58,960 bases of DNA from an uncultured Lachnospiraceae bacterium (GTDB taxonomy: Bacteria; Bacillota_A; Clostridia; Lachnospirales; Lachnospiraceae): the NCBI GenBank assembly GCA_910577835.1, contig CAJTOU010000019.1:1-58960 (forward strand). The letters are read 5' to 3'. This document shows, piece by piece, positions 9,006-17,507 of this stretch (position 1 is the stretch's first letter; each line of letters starts with the position of its first letter). Made by a program: the position numbers and the translations under genes. The notes beneath the pieces were generated by a model. It was given only the letters and a program-made list of their open reading frames with translations. It did no database searches and was not told where the DNA came from.

Positions 9006-9231
9006 TTTTAGACAAAATTTTTTGACAAATATGAAAAGTAGATAAAAAAATAGATTTTAGCATTAAAATAAATAAGAAGAGATTATATTTATATAAATAT
9101 GCTAAAACTTATCTGAAAGTTTGTTCTATACATAATATTTAGATAAAATAATGCTTGTCACAACATAAATAAATGGAAAAAATATATTATGAAGGACAGG
9201 TCTATGATTGCCTGTCCATGATTACTTTTTA

Positions 9232-9948
9232 TTATATTACCATTGTCCGATTAATAAATTTTACTCCTGCTCTCAAAAACTCAATAATCTCAGTTTGATT
9301 TTCTTTCGAAAAACTTTTAAATATTTGTTCTAACTGTTGATAGTTTTCAATTTTTCCATAAATAAAATAAGATGGACAAATTTCTAACACATTATAAATA
9401 TTCATAAGTAATTCTGCATTGGCAGTTCGTACCCCTTTTTCTATATTTCTGTATCTTTTAATATCAACATCCATGATTTCAGCCATTTTTATTTGTGTCA
9501 AGTCAAAAGCATTTCGGATATTTATCCAACAATCATTTTTCTGTTTGTTGCCAGATAGAAAAGAATATCTTAACAGGCGTTGTAGATAGTCTAAATGATT
9601 TGTTTCGGTATTATCAACAAGTGTTTGTCCATAAATCTTGTTTAAACTAAATAAAATTAAATCCATATAATTGTATTTTGCAGAGTTAGCAGAGGAAGAT
9701 AAGTCCTTCTCCAAAGTATGAAAAATGGTATTTGTTGCTGGTTTACCTGTGATAAGAAAATCAATATCCAAATCTGTTTTTTCATGAAGCTGCAACAGGT
9801 CATAGTAAGATATACGATATTCATTTGATTCCAGTTTGCTGACTTCACATTGTGTAACAGAGAAAATTTCTGCAAGCTGAATTTGAGTAATTCGATGACT
9901 TTGGCGGTATTGGACTAGCCTTTTTACAATATCGATATATGTAATCAT
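9232..9948 (-). CDS. Double-XRE transcriptional regulator, intact copy
   Basis: This 238-residue protein has an N-terminal XRE HTH (about residues 8-50, ITQIQLAEIFSVTQCEVSKLE) and a second XRE HTH (about 148-195, LTQIKMAEIMDVDIKRYRNIE), joined by a helical linker. It starts at 9948 with AGGAG eight bases upstream. It is the functional paralogue of the pseudogene at 2508-3214, which has the same orientation, so the pair frames the two-component system and the IS graveyard. It is likely a DNA-binding repressor or activator with unknown targets. The neighbouring plus-strand gene at 10096 is divergent and could be one of them. Confidence 0.82.
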   Translation of the reverse strand: MITYIDIVKRLVQYRQSHRITQIQLAEIFSVTQCEVSKLESNEYRISYYDLLQLHEKTDLDIDFLITGKPATNTIFHTLEKDLSSSANSAKYNYMDLILFSLNKIYGQTLVDNTETNHLDYLQRLLRYSFLSGNKQKNDCWINIRNAFDLTQIKMAEIMDVDIKRYRNIEKGVRTANAELLMNIYNVLEICPSYFIYGKIENYQQLEQIFKSFSKENQTEIIEFLRAGVKFINRTMVI

Positions 9949-10095
9949 AATTGCGCTCCTAAATTAATTTTTATGTTAATGATAAAAAATATTTATAGGC
10001 ATATCACTATCCTGTTAACGAATAATATTTTTAAAACAATAGTTTTCATTTTAAAATATGAAATTTTAAAAGAAATTTGTTGATTTATTGAAAAA

Positions 10096-10449
10096 ATGAT
10101 GGTTAAATCTAATCATCTGAAAATTAATATTAAGGAGAATGAATTTGTTTTGAAAAACGATATTTCAAAGGTAAAAGTAAGTATGAGCATGTCAAAACTA
10201 GAATTAAAAAAAAAGAATTTAGAGTTGGATAACAGGCAATTTTTAAAAACAAATGGGATAGAGGACTTGTTCAAGAGTTCTTGCCAAAATATGGACTTAT
10301 TTAAAGAATTAGGTATAGAAGTTCCCATTTCATATATGGATATTCCTGTTGAAATGGAAGATTATAGAAAATATTATGATAAATTTATCCATATAGTGAA
10401 TGAATACATTCATAATATAGAACAAAGCAAGAAGGATAAAATTAGATGA
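10096..10449 (+). CDS. Hypothetical protein, 117 residues
   Basis: No family is recognised. The protein is hydrophilic and Lys/Glu-rich, has no membrane segment or signal peptide, and has a Tyr-rich C-terminal helix (EDYRKYYDKFIHIVNEYI). The start is uncertain: neither ATG (10096, 10099) has a ribosome binding site, and the upstream DNA is almost pure A/T. It may therefore be poorly translated, or start elsewhere. The gene is divergent from the double-XRE regulator at 9232-9948. Confidence 0.5.
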   Translation: MMVKSNHLKINIKENEFVLKNDISKVKVSMSMSKLELKKKNLELDNRQFLKTNGIEDLFKSSCQNMDLFKELGIEVPISYMDIPVEMEDYRKYYDKFIHIVNEYIHNIEQSKKDKIR

Positions 10450-10531
10450 AATTGTATTTTACTAAAACAATAGAGTTAATTAGAAAAAATTTATTAAATT
10501 TATTAAAATTTTATAATTTGTTTACATCTTC

Positions 10532-10560
10532 CTGACAACTTTTTTTGGACAATATTATAC
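10532..10560 (+). promoter_or_regulatory. Possible sigma-A promoter for the small XRE gene
   Basis: CTGACA (10532-10537) is followed 17 bases later by TTATAC (10555-10560), about 50 bases before the XRE gene start at 10611. An 18-base spacing to TATACA is an equally good reading. Match quality is moderate. Confidence 0.4.
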
Positions 10561-10610
10561 AATAGAAGACATATCAATAAAATAATAAAATAATGAAAAG
10601 AGGAGTAAAT

Positions 10611-10949
10611 ATGTGTCAGTTAAAGAAAACATTGGGTGAAATTGTTTATGAAACAAGAAAAAGTAAAAGAATATCTCAGGAGATGTTGGCCGAGAAAGTA
10701 GGTGTATGCAAAAGAACTATTATGGATATAGAAAAAGGTACAGCAAATCCGAAATTTGAACTTTTATATATGTTGGTAAGAGAATTGAATTTACCCCTTA
10801 ATCAGATTTTTTATCAGGATTTGGATGAAGTTTCAAATTTGAAAGAAGAACTTATGCAGGAAGTGAAAAATTGTTCAGAAGAGGAAATGAAGTTTATTTT
10901 AACAGTAGTAAAAAGCCTGCAAAAAGCTTGGGAGGAGAATGAGAAATAA
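10611..10949 (+). CDS. Small XRE-family transcriptional regulator
   Basis: This 112-residue protein is read from the ATG at 10611 (MCQLKKTLGE), which has AGAGGAG five bases upstream; the in-frame ATG at 10593 has none. A classical HTH_3 domain covers residues about 8-62 (ISQEMLAEKVGVCKRTIMDIEKGTANPKFE). A Glu-rich helical tail may dimerise. It is typical of phage- or element-derived regulators that sense host state. It stands alone between a hypothetical gene and the surface-protein gene, and a hairpin follows its stop by about 90 bases. Confidence 0.85.
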   Translation: MCQLKKTLGEIVYETRKSKRISQEMLAEKVGVCKRTIMDIEKGTANPKFELLYMLVRELNLPLNQIFYQDLDEVSNLKEELMQEVKNCSEEEMKFILTVVKSLQKAWEENEK

Positions 10950-11038
10950 AATTATAAGTATTAACATTTAATTTTTTTATCAAGTATCATAATAATTTGG
11001 AAATAAAAAAAGGTATCCATATGAATTATGGAACAGGT

Positions 11039-11085
11039 AATAAGCACTGCTGTACAAAGAAATAAGTCGGCAGTGTTTATTTTAG
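11039..11085 (+). terminator. Hairpin with T-rich 3' side
   Basis: AATAAGCACTGC (11039-11050) pairs with GCAGTGTTTATT (11070-11081), leaving a 19-base loop, and then TTTAG. It is a probable weak terminator after the XRE gene, placed just before the next promoter. Confidence 0.5.
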
Positions 11086-11087
11086 AT

Positions 11088-11116
11088 TTGACAAAAGCAG
11101 GTAAATAAGGTATCAT
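11088..11116 (+). promoter_or_regulatory. Sigma-A promoter for the secreted surface-protein gene
   Basis: TTGACA (11088-11093), a 17-base spacer and TATCAT (11111-11116) make a strong vegetative promoter. It lies 73 bases before the start codon at 11190. Confidence 0.75.
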
Positions 11117-11189
11117 AAATTTAACAATGATTATTGTTATGATAACGAAGGGATTTGTTTTGTTTGCTTTTTTCAAGGAGGAAATTAGG

Positions 11190-12236
11190 ATGGAAAAAAA
11201 GAAAGGTATAATATCGGCCATATTCGCAATAATGTCTGTATGTCTTCTGACATTATCAGTTTATGCTACAAATGGAAAAAATTCAGTAAATGTAAAGGCG
11301 AATTCACCACAGATTTATAGAGTAGTAGTACCAGCAGGCACTAATGGTGCTTTTGATTTTACAATTGACCCGTATGGTATGACCACAATAGGTGCATCCG
11401 GACAAACATTAGATAAGCTTTTGGAAAATCCGCCGGGATTGGTAACATCTGATGCGATTACAATTGAAAATAAATCCGCCTCAGATGTTGCTGTAACAAT
11501 TGAGGCAACTCTGTCTTTGCCATCTGGCGTAAATATTAGTCTGGCAAAGTCTGAAAATGAGGCAAGAACAGGAATAGCAGATTTATATTTAAAAATGTCA
11601 CCAGTTCTTTCTTCCGGAACAAATAACACAATACCAGATATAGTGTTTACTCAAATTGGACAGACAGAAAAAAAAGAATTTACTCTGGAAGGAGCTGGAG
11701 CTGGAAAAAATTCTGCTTATAACTTTGTTGTAGATGGATATGCCAATCCAAATTCAAAAGTATGGGCAGGTATGACATCTCAAACAATAGGTCTTGATAT
11801 AGTATATTCTTTTAAAGATAACAGCAAAGATGAAACAAGTAGTGAGGATAGCAGCGGAGTTACTACTCCAAGCAGCAGTCAGACAGTAACAAAGGACCCG
11901 TCAAGTGAAACACAAACAAAAGACCCATCAGGTCAGACAACAACACCTCCAACACCTCCGGATGTTAAAGATGATGTTGAATATAAAGATGATATTCAAG
12001 GATTTACAATGTATATCAACAAAACAAATTTATCAGCCACTCCTACAAAGATTTGTATTATTTATAAGAATAAACCTTATAACTTATCTCAGTTTGGACT
12101 TGTAGTTATAGAATCAGAGGGTAATAACTATAAAATTGCTGTTTCAGATTATTCAATAGAACCTGGTACATATGATTTACTTGTATATTCTGGAAATACA
12201 GTTATCTATGATAAGGCACAATTACATGTAAAATAA
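11190..12236 (+). CDS. Secreted surface protein with Ser/Thr/Pro linker, function unknown
   Basis: This 348-residue protein is read from the ATG at 11190, with AAGGAGG nine bases upstream; the longer in-frame start at 11127 lacks a site. A signal peptide (residues 1-28, KKKGIISAIFAIMSVCLLTL...VYA) is followed by a beta-rich domain of about 190 residues. This domain holds a VVVPAGTNGAFDFTIDPYG segment, seen in many secreted clostridial proteins I cannot name. A low-complexity Ser/Thr/Asp/Pro linker (about 215-265) leads to a small C-terminal beta domain. No sorting signal, membrane anchor or enzyme motif is visible. It precedes the O-antigen ligase-like gene by 50 bases and may be co-transcribed with it. 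A role in the cell envelope or matrix is plausible but unproven. Confidence 0.7.
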   Translation: MEKKKGIISAIFAIMSVCLLTLSVYATNGKNSVNVKANSPQIYRVVVPAGTNGAFDFTIDPYGMTTIGASGQTLDKLLENPPGLVTSDAITIENKSASDVAVTIEATLSLPSGVNISLAKSENEARTGIADLYLKMSPVLSSGTNNTIPDIVFTQIGQTEKKEFTLEGAGAGKNSAYNFVVDGYANPNSKVWAGMTSQTIGLDIVYSFKDNSKDETSSEDSSGVTTPSSSQTVTKDPSSETQTKDPSGQTTTPPTPPDVKDDVEYKDDIQGFTMYINKTNLSATPTKICIIYKNKPYNLSQFGLVVIESEGNNYKIAVSDYSIEPGTYDLLVYSGNTVIYDKAQLHVK

Positions 12237-12287
12237 GAGGAAAGAACAGACATTTAATGAATGTTAATAAAAGGCCGAGGAGGCAAT

Positions 12288-14099
12288 ATGTTTGAAAAAC
12301 TAGTGATAATAATAAAGAAGATTCCATATGCGACATTTCCAATTATATTTGTGATGGCAGTATTGCCGCTGATTGTTCATTATTATGAATTTGAGGCACA
12401 TTTAAACATGATGTCATGGTATGTATCAAATGACCAGACAGGAGATATGTTTAACTATTATAAAAGTGAATATTTAGTGACAACTGCTGTCATCATGATA
12501 ATAATAGTAATTGCAGGCTTAATATTTAGCAAAAAATATCATTTTCACAAAGCCTTTATTCCATTGATTTTATATGCAGTATTGATTGTTTTGTCGACCA
12601 TCTTTTCTGAGTACCGTTATTTTTCATTAAATGGTATGGATAATCATTTTGAGACAGTGTATGTATTGCTCTCTTACTGCCTGTTAGTAGCGTTTTGCTA
12701 TTGGTTTGCGGACTCAAAAAAAGCGGTAAAGTTTATTCTTTACACATGGCTGATAGGAATTGCGCTTATAGGACTGATAGGATTTCTTCAGGTAATAGGG
12801 CATGACTTGTATATGACAGATTTTGGAAAATATCTGATACTGCCGGAGGAAATAAGAAAGGCATTGGGAAAAACCAAGGATTTTGTTTTTAATTTCCCTG
12901 AAGGGATTGTATATATGACTTTATACAATCCGAATTATGTGGGATTTTATGCGGCATTAACCATTCCGATTCTTACTGCGTTGTTTGTTTTTGTAAAGAA
13001 CTGGTTTATAAAAATTGCAGGTTTTGTATTGAATGTAGTGATTTTTCTCTGTTTAATGGGGTCAGGGGCCAGAAATGGTATGATTGCAGTATTTTGTTCT
13101 CTCCTTTTTATGCTTGTGCTGTTTCGAAAAAATTTAAAGACAAAGTGGATTTATTTTACAATTTCTTATGCATCTATGGTAGCTGTTTTTGTGATATTTA
13201 ATATTGTAAAAGGCGGTATGGTGACAGAACGTCTGGAAGCAGGGTTTGAAGTGGAAAAGGATACCAGTGAGAAACTGGAAAAGATAGATACAAATGATGA
13301 AAATGTAACTATTACTTATGATGGACATGATTTGGTGATTACAATGGCATTGTCACAGGAAGAAGGAGCAACGATAGCTCTTGTGGATGAAAATGGCATT
13401 GTAGTTGAAACAGAACGCCAGAATACAGAAGGATTTAGTTATAAGATTTTAGATGACAGATTTCCATTTACAATAAATATTGGAAAAGTGTCGGAATATT
13501 ATGGATTTGCAGTAGAAATTGAGGAAAAATCGTGGGTGTTTTCAAATCAGACAGAATATAATGGCTACTATTTTTATTCACCATATGGAAAGTTTACCAA
13601 GATAGAAACTGCCAAAACAGCTATTTTTACTAATTACAGTAAGCTGGCAAGCGGGCGTGGATATCTTTGGGCAAGAACAATTCCATTGTTAAAAGATTAT
13701 TTGATTTTGGGTTCTGGTCCAGATACCTTTACAGTTGTATTTCCGCAAAAAGATTATGTAGCAGCTTCAAAAATGGGATATGATAAATTGACAGTTACAA
13801 AGCCTCATGACTTGTACCTTCAGATTGGAACGCAGACAGGTGTGCTTTCGTTGATTGCAGTTTTGGTATTTAATGTTATTTATCTTTGGGAGTGTTTGTG
13901 TCTTTACTGGAAAAGAAGAGCAAATGATTTTCTGCAGTATATGGGAATGGCAATTATGATAGCAGTGATTGGATATTTGATTTCAGGTATTATTAATGAT
14001 TCTACTATTACAGTTGCTCCGATATATTGGTGTTTGATGGGAATAGGTCTTGCTATAAATCATTTGGTGAAATGCAAGCGAAAAGAAGAATTGAATTGA
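12288..14099 (+). CDS. O-antigen ligase/polymerase-like membrane protein (Wzy_C family)
   Basis: The protein is about 603 residues from the ATG at 12288 (MFEKLVIII), which has GAGGAGG five bases upstream. About ten membrane segments surround a very large extracellular loop (about residues 310-470). This loop carries an inserted beta-rich region and ends in the ligase signature SGRGYLWARTIPLLKDYLILGSGPDTF (key residues Ser-Gly-Arg, Leu-Trp and Gly-Ser-Gly-Pro). Such proteins polymerise lipid-linked repeat units or transfer glycans to an acceptor. Upstream is a secreted protein; downstream are flagellin and the Pgl-type sugar genes. It may therefore act on the glycan made there. The acceptor is not known. 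Confidence 0.82.
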   Translation: MFEKLVIIIKKIPYATFPIIFVMAVLPLIVHYYEFEAHLNMMSWYVSNDQTGDMFNYYKSEYLVTTAVIMIIIVIAGLIFSKKYHFHKAFIPLILYAVLIVLSTIFSEYRYFSLNGMDNHFETVYVLLSYCLLVAFCYWFADSKKAVKFILYTWLIGIALIGLIGFLQVIGHDLYMTDFGKYLILPEEIRKALGKTKDFVFNFPEGIVYMTLYNPNYVGFYAALTIPILTALFVFVKNWFIKIAGFVLNVVIFLCLMGSGARNGMIAVFCSLLFMLVLFRKNLKTKWIYFTISYASMVAVFVIFNIVKGGMVTERLEAGFEVEKDTSEKLEKIDTNDENVTITYDGHDLVITMALSQEEGATIALVDENGIVVETERQNTEGFSYKILDDRFPFTINIGKVSEYYGFAVEIEEKSWVFSNQTEYNGYYFYSPYGKFTKIETAKTAIFTNYSKLASGRGYLWARTIPLLKDYLILGSGPDTFTVVFPQKDYVAASKMGYDKLTVTKPHDLYLQIGTQTGVLSLIAVLVFNVIYLWECLCLYWKRRANDFLQYMGMAIMIAVIGYLISGIINDSTITVAPIYWCLMGIGLAINHLVKCKRKEELN

Positions 14100-14121
14100 G
14101 ATACTTTTTTGTCATGTATGG

Positions 14122-14149
14122 TAAACTTTTTTTGTCAATATGCCGATAC
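14122..14149 (+). promoter_or_regulatory. Sigma-28 (SigD) promoter for flagellin
   Basis: TAAA (14122-14125), a 16-base spacer and GCCGATAC (14142-14149) match the motility sigma factor consensus almost perfectly. It lies 72 bases before the flagellin start and just after the preceding stop codon. Confidence 0.88.
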
Positions 14150-14220
14150 TTGTATTATAGTATATTAGATTTTTCAGTAAGAACAAAGGAATGTTCATGT
14201 TATTCAAGGAGGAAAGATAG

Positions 14221-15984
14221 ATGGTATTACAACATAATCTGACAGCAATGTTTACAAATAAACAGCTTGGTGTTACAACAAAACAGCAGGCAAAATCAGC
14301 AGAAAAATTATCTACCGGCTATCGTATTAATCGTGCAGCCGATGATGCTGCGGGGCTTCAAATTTCAGAAAATATGCGCAGACAGGTTCGGGGCCTGAAT
14401 AAAGCTAGTAAAAATGCGGAGGATGGAATTTCATACTGTCAGGTAGCTGATGGAGCTATGGGTGAAATAGACAATATTGTTCATCGTGTAAAGGAATTAT
14501 GTATACAGGGTGCAAATGATACTAATACGGATGCTGACAGAGAGGCGATTCAGAGAGAAATTGATGCCTTGGCTGATGAGATAGGAAATATTACAGATAA
14601 TACAGAATTTAATACATTAGATGTATTTGGAAGAAATTTAAATGTTACAATTACACATCCAGATGGAACAACAGAGAATACAATACAGGCAGTTACAGGT
14701 AATAATTATGGATTGGGAATAGTTCTTGGAGCTGGTAATGTATCTTCTGACACAAAGGGTGTTTTATCTTCTGCTGGAAGCTGGAGTGTAACTGGTACGC
14801 CTGTTGATTCCGATATAGCAGTTTATAAAAATAATAAATTAGCCCAGTTGGAAAATCTGATAGGAGCAGACCCTAAAAGCTATACAGCCGTAATAGGTGC
14901 AAATCCGGGTCTGGCTGGCCAAAATCCACTTGAAATTGCTGTGGGTTCTGGAAAGGTTACTCTTTCCTATAATGCGCAGGCAGTTGGTATGGGAAATCAG
15001 AACTATACTCTGACATCTGCCACCTATACGGATGCCGCAGGTAATGTGAAGGATTATGGAACATTAGTACCTTCAAAGGGAGAAGCACCATTGCTGGAAA
15101 AGGAGTATAACTACTCGACACTGGATTTTCAGACCGTTGGAGCAGGAAGTTCACCTGTGGTTTCAGATTTATATAATCAGGGATTTAGTGTTGGATGTGC
15201 AGGAGATTCAGGATATTACAGTGTTATGTTTACAAATGATGCCAGTGACCAGCCGTATAGTTATAATCAAGGTGATTCGAATATATTGAAAATATATATA
15301 GGTGATTTGGAAAATAGTGCTGCTCCTGATGCAGGACAAGAGATTGTCTCAAGAATTATGACATATGCAGATATAATGGAATCAGGTATGGCTTCCAATG
15401 GTTATGCTCAGTTTGCATGTAATGATAGCGCACCGGATAATCCGGCTAAACTTTATATTCTTAATAACAGAGGAACAGAATATAAAGGCGGAACATTTGA
15501 ATTGATTGGTCGTGGAACAAATGGAGAACAGGTTTCATCAGATACTGTTAATCGTACTGCAGCAGACGGTACTGTATATACATATGAGGATAGGGGGTTG
15601 TGGATACAATCCGGTGATTTGGAACTCAGTGGAATAATGGTAGAAAAAGAGTGGCTTACAAGAGCAAATATAGGATTGGACCGAGTTTGTGTGGACAGCT
15701 TTGAGACAGCTTCAGCAAGTATTGCAGCATGTGACCGTGCACTTGAAAAGGTCAGCAGCGCACGTTCAAATATGGGTGCATATATGAACAGAATGGAGTA
15801 TGCAGTGGCTGTTGATGATAATACAAGCGAAAATGTACAGAGTTCGGAATCCAGACTTCGTGATACTGATATGGCAGACGAAATGGTACAGTATTCGAGG
15901 TCAAATATTCTTGCACAGGCAGGGCAGTCTATGTTAGCACAGGCAAACCAGAGTACACAGGGAATTCTATCATTGCTTCAATAG
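14221..15984 (+). CDS. Flagellin, 587 residues, with six cysteines
   Basis: This is a filament protein. The N-terminal D0/D1 region (residues 1-150) shows NLTAMFTNKQLGVTTKQQAKSAEKLSTGYRINRAADDAAGLQISENM-type landmarks (LSTGYRIN and AADDAAGL). The C-terminal D1/D0 region ends in NILAQAGQSMLAQANQSTQGILSLL. The variable middle (about 160-490) is long for a clostridial flagellin. The region equivalent to the TLR5 contact helix reads RVKELCIQGAND. Six cysteines are present (ISYCQ, KELCIQ, VGCAG, FACND, RVCVD, AACDR), which is odd because flagellins usually have none. CAAGGAGGAAAG supports the start. It is driven by the sigma-28 promoter at 14122 and closed by the terminator at 16003. The sugar genes next door suggest that it is glycosylated. 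Confidence 0.95.
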   Translation: MVLQHNLTAMFTNKQLGVTTKQQAKSAEKLSTGYRINRAADDAAGLQISENMRRQVRGLNKASKNAEDGISYCQVADGAMGEIDNIVHRVKELCIQGANDTNTDADREAIQREIDALADEIGNITDNTEFNTLDVFGRNLNVTITHPDGTTENTIQAVTGNNYGLGIVLGAGNVSSDTKGVLSSAGSWSVTGTPVDSDIAVYKNNKLAQLENLIGADPKSYTAVIGANPGLAGQNPLEIAVGSGKVTLSYNAQAVGMGNQNYTLTSATYTDAAGNVKDYGTLVPSKGEAPLLEKEYNYSTLDFQTVGAGSSPVVSDLYNQGFSVGCAGDSGYYSVMFTNDASDQPYSYNQGDSNILKIYIGDLENSAAPDAGQEIVSRIMTYADIMESGMASNGYAQFACNDSAPDNPAKLYILNNRGTEYKGGTFELIGRGTNGEQVSSDTVNRTAADGTVYTYEDRGLWIQSGDLELSGIMVEKEWLTRANIGLDRVCVDSFETASASIAACDRALEKVSSARSNMGAYMNRMEYAVAVDDNTSENVQSSESRLRDTDMADEMVQYSRSNILAQAGQSMLAQANQSTQGILSLLQ

Positions 15985-16002
15985 TTAGCTTTCTTTTAAA
16001 TG

Positions 16003-16046
16003 AATACTTCAGCTTTAAACATTGGATTTAAAGTTGAAGTATTTTA
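16003..16046 (+). terminator. Flagellin terminator
   Basis: AATACTTCAGCTTTAAA (16003-16019) pairs with TTTAAAGTTGAAGTATT (16027-16043) over 17 bp with one wobble and a 7-base loop, followed by TTATTT. It is a strong intrinsic terminator 19 bases after the flagellin stop. Confidence 0.88.
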
Positions 16047-16114
16047 TTTAGGTGGTATAGAGTATAAAAAAGCATAAAAACAATTTATTTGTTTGATTTA
16101 GGAGGAAGTAATTC

Positions 16115-17371
16115 ATGCATGCAGATAAAAACATAAAAGAACGTATTTTTTTGGCATCGCCTCATATGTCAGAAGAAGGTTATGAAAAAAAGTTTGTAAA
16201 AGAAGCTTTTGATACAAACTGGATAGCACCTCTGGGAAAAAATGTAAATGAATTTGAAAAAGAGGTCTGTGTTAAAACAGGTGCAAAAGCGGCAGTTGCC
16301 CTTTCATCGGGAACGGCTGCTATTCATCTTGCGCTGAAATTGACAGGAGTAAAAAACGGAGACTTGGTGTTTTGTTCTTCACTTACTTTTTCTGCTAGTG
16401 CAAATCCGATTATCTATGAAGGTGGAAAGCCAATATTTATTGATAGCGATGAAAAAACGTGGAACATGAGTCCAGATGCTTTGGAAAAGGCATTTATAAA
16501 GTATAAGGCTATGGGGAAGAGTCCAAAGGCTGTAATTGTAGTACATTTATATGGTATGTCTGCTAATATGGAAGCAATTATGAAAATATGCAAAAAATAT
16601 AAGTGTCCTGTTATTGAAGATGCTGCGGAAAGTTTGGGAACACTTTATCAATTGACTGATGATATGAAAGGTCCTGATGGACAAACTATACTGAAAGGTG
16701 AAAAAAGAAGCCTAGGAACTATGGGAGACTATGGAATTCTGAGTTTTAATGGAAATAAGATTATTACATGTTCTGGCGGAGGGATGCTATTGTGCAATAC
16801 CAAAGATGCAGAGGAGAAAGCAAAAAAGGCACTTTACTGGGCTACACAGGCGAGGGAACCTGCCAGATGGTATCAGCATACAGAGCTTGGTTATAACTAT
16901 CGTATGAGTAATGTGGTGGCTGGAATTGGCAGAGGACAGCTTATGGTTTTGGAGCAAAGAGTGGAAAAGAAAAGAGAATTATATGATATATATATGGACA
17001 AAATAGGTTCTTTGTATGGAGTATCATTGATGCCTATGCAGGATAATATTTATAGCAATTGTTGGCTGACAGCGATTCGGTTAGATAATAATTGTCCAGT
17101 GAAACCAATGGATATTATGGATGTATTGGAGAAAAACAATATAGAAAGCAGACCAGTGTGGAAACCTATGCATCTGCAACCATTTTTTTCAGAATATGAT
17201 TTTGTAAGCCAGATACAGGAACCAATGAAAATGATAAATAAAGAAAATCAGGCAGACAACAGTGTTGCAGGACAGATATTTGATACAGGCGTTTGTCTTC
17301 CGAGTGATACAAAGATGAATGATGAGGATATGGAAAGGGTGTGCAGTGTGATAAAAAATCTGTGGAAGTAA
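16115..17371 (+). CDS. pglE: PLP-dependent sugar aminotransferase, PglE-like (DegT/DnrJ/EryC1 family)
   Basis: This 418-residue protein is of normal family length. It probably converts UDP-4-keto-6-deoxy-GlcNAc to the 4-amino sugar in bacillosamine synthesis. Seen: SSGTAAIHLALKL near residue 65, VIEDAAESLG with the PLP-ring Asp near 170, and the Schiff-base Lys K215 in SFNGNKIITCSGGG. AGGAGGAAG supports the start. It heads a run of PglC-, PglD-, PglA- and PglF-like genes, which together give the whole route to a lipid-linked diacetylbacillosamine unit. No promoter is clear between the flagellin terminator and its start. Confidence 0.85.
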   Translation: MHADKNIKERIFLASPHMSEEGYEKKFVKEAFDTNWIAPLGKNVNEFEKEVCVKTGAKAAVALSSGTAAIHLALKLTGVKNGDLVFCSSLTFSASANPIIYEGGKPIFIDSDEKTWNMSPDALEKAFIKYKAMGKSPKAVIVVHLYGMSANMEAIMKICKKYKCPVIEDAAESLGTLYQLTDDMKGPDGQTILKGEKRSLGTMGDYGILSFNGNKIITCSGGGMLLCNTKDAEEKAKKALYWATQAREPARWYQHTELGYNYRMSNVVAGIGRGQLMVLEQRVEKKRELYDIYMDKIGSLYGVSLMPMQDNIYSNCWLTAIRLDNNCPVKPMDIMDVLEKNNIESRPVWKPMHLQPFFSEYDFVSQIQEPMKMINKENQADNSVAGQIFDTGVCLPSDTKMNDEDMERVCSVIKNLWK

Positions 17372-17507
17372 AAAGAAAATGTGGTGTTAAGAAGTATATA
17401 AAAATATAAAAAATTAGTATTAGATGCAAAAACATTAAATATAGTGAAATATTTTTGATACAGGCGTATTTTAAATAAAAATATATAAGGTAAGGAGAAT
17501 TGTATCT

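Noticed and set aside
11315..11629. 104-codon open frame antisense to the secreted surface-protein gene
   Set aside because: It lies wholly inside a gene with a signal peptide, promoter and good ribosome binding site, has no site of its own, and its Ala/Pro/Val-rich composition is that of a reverse-strand shadow.
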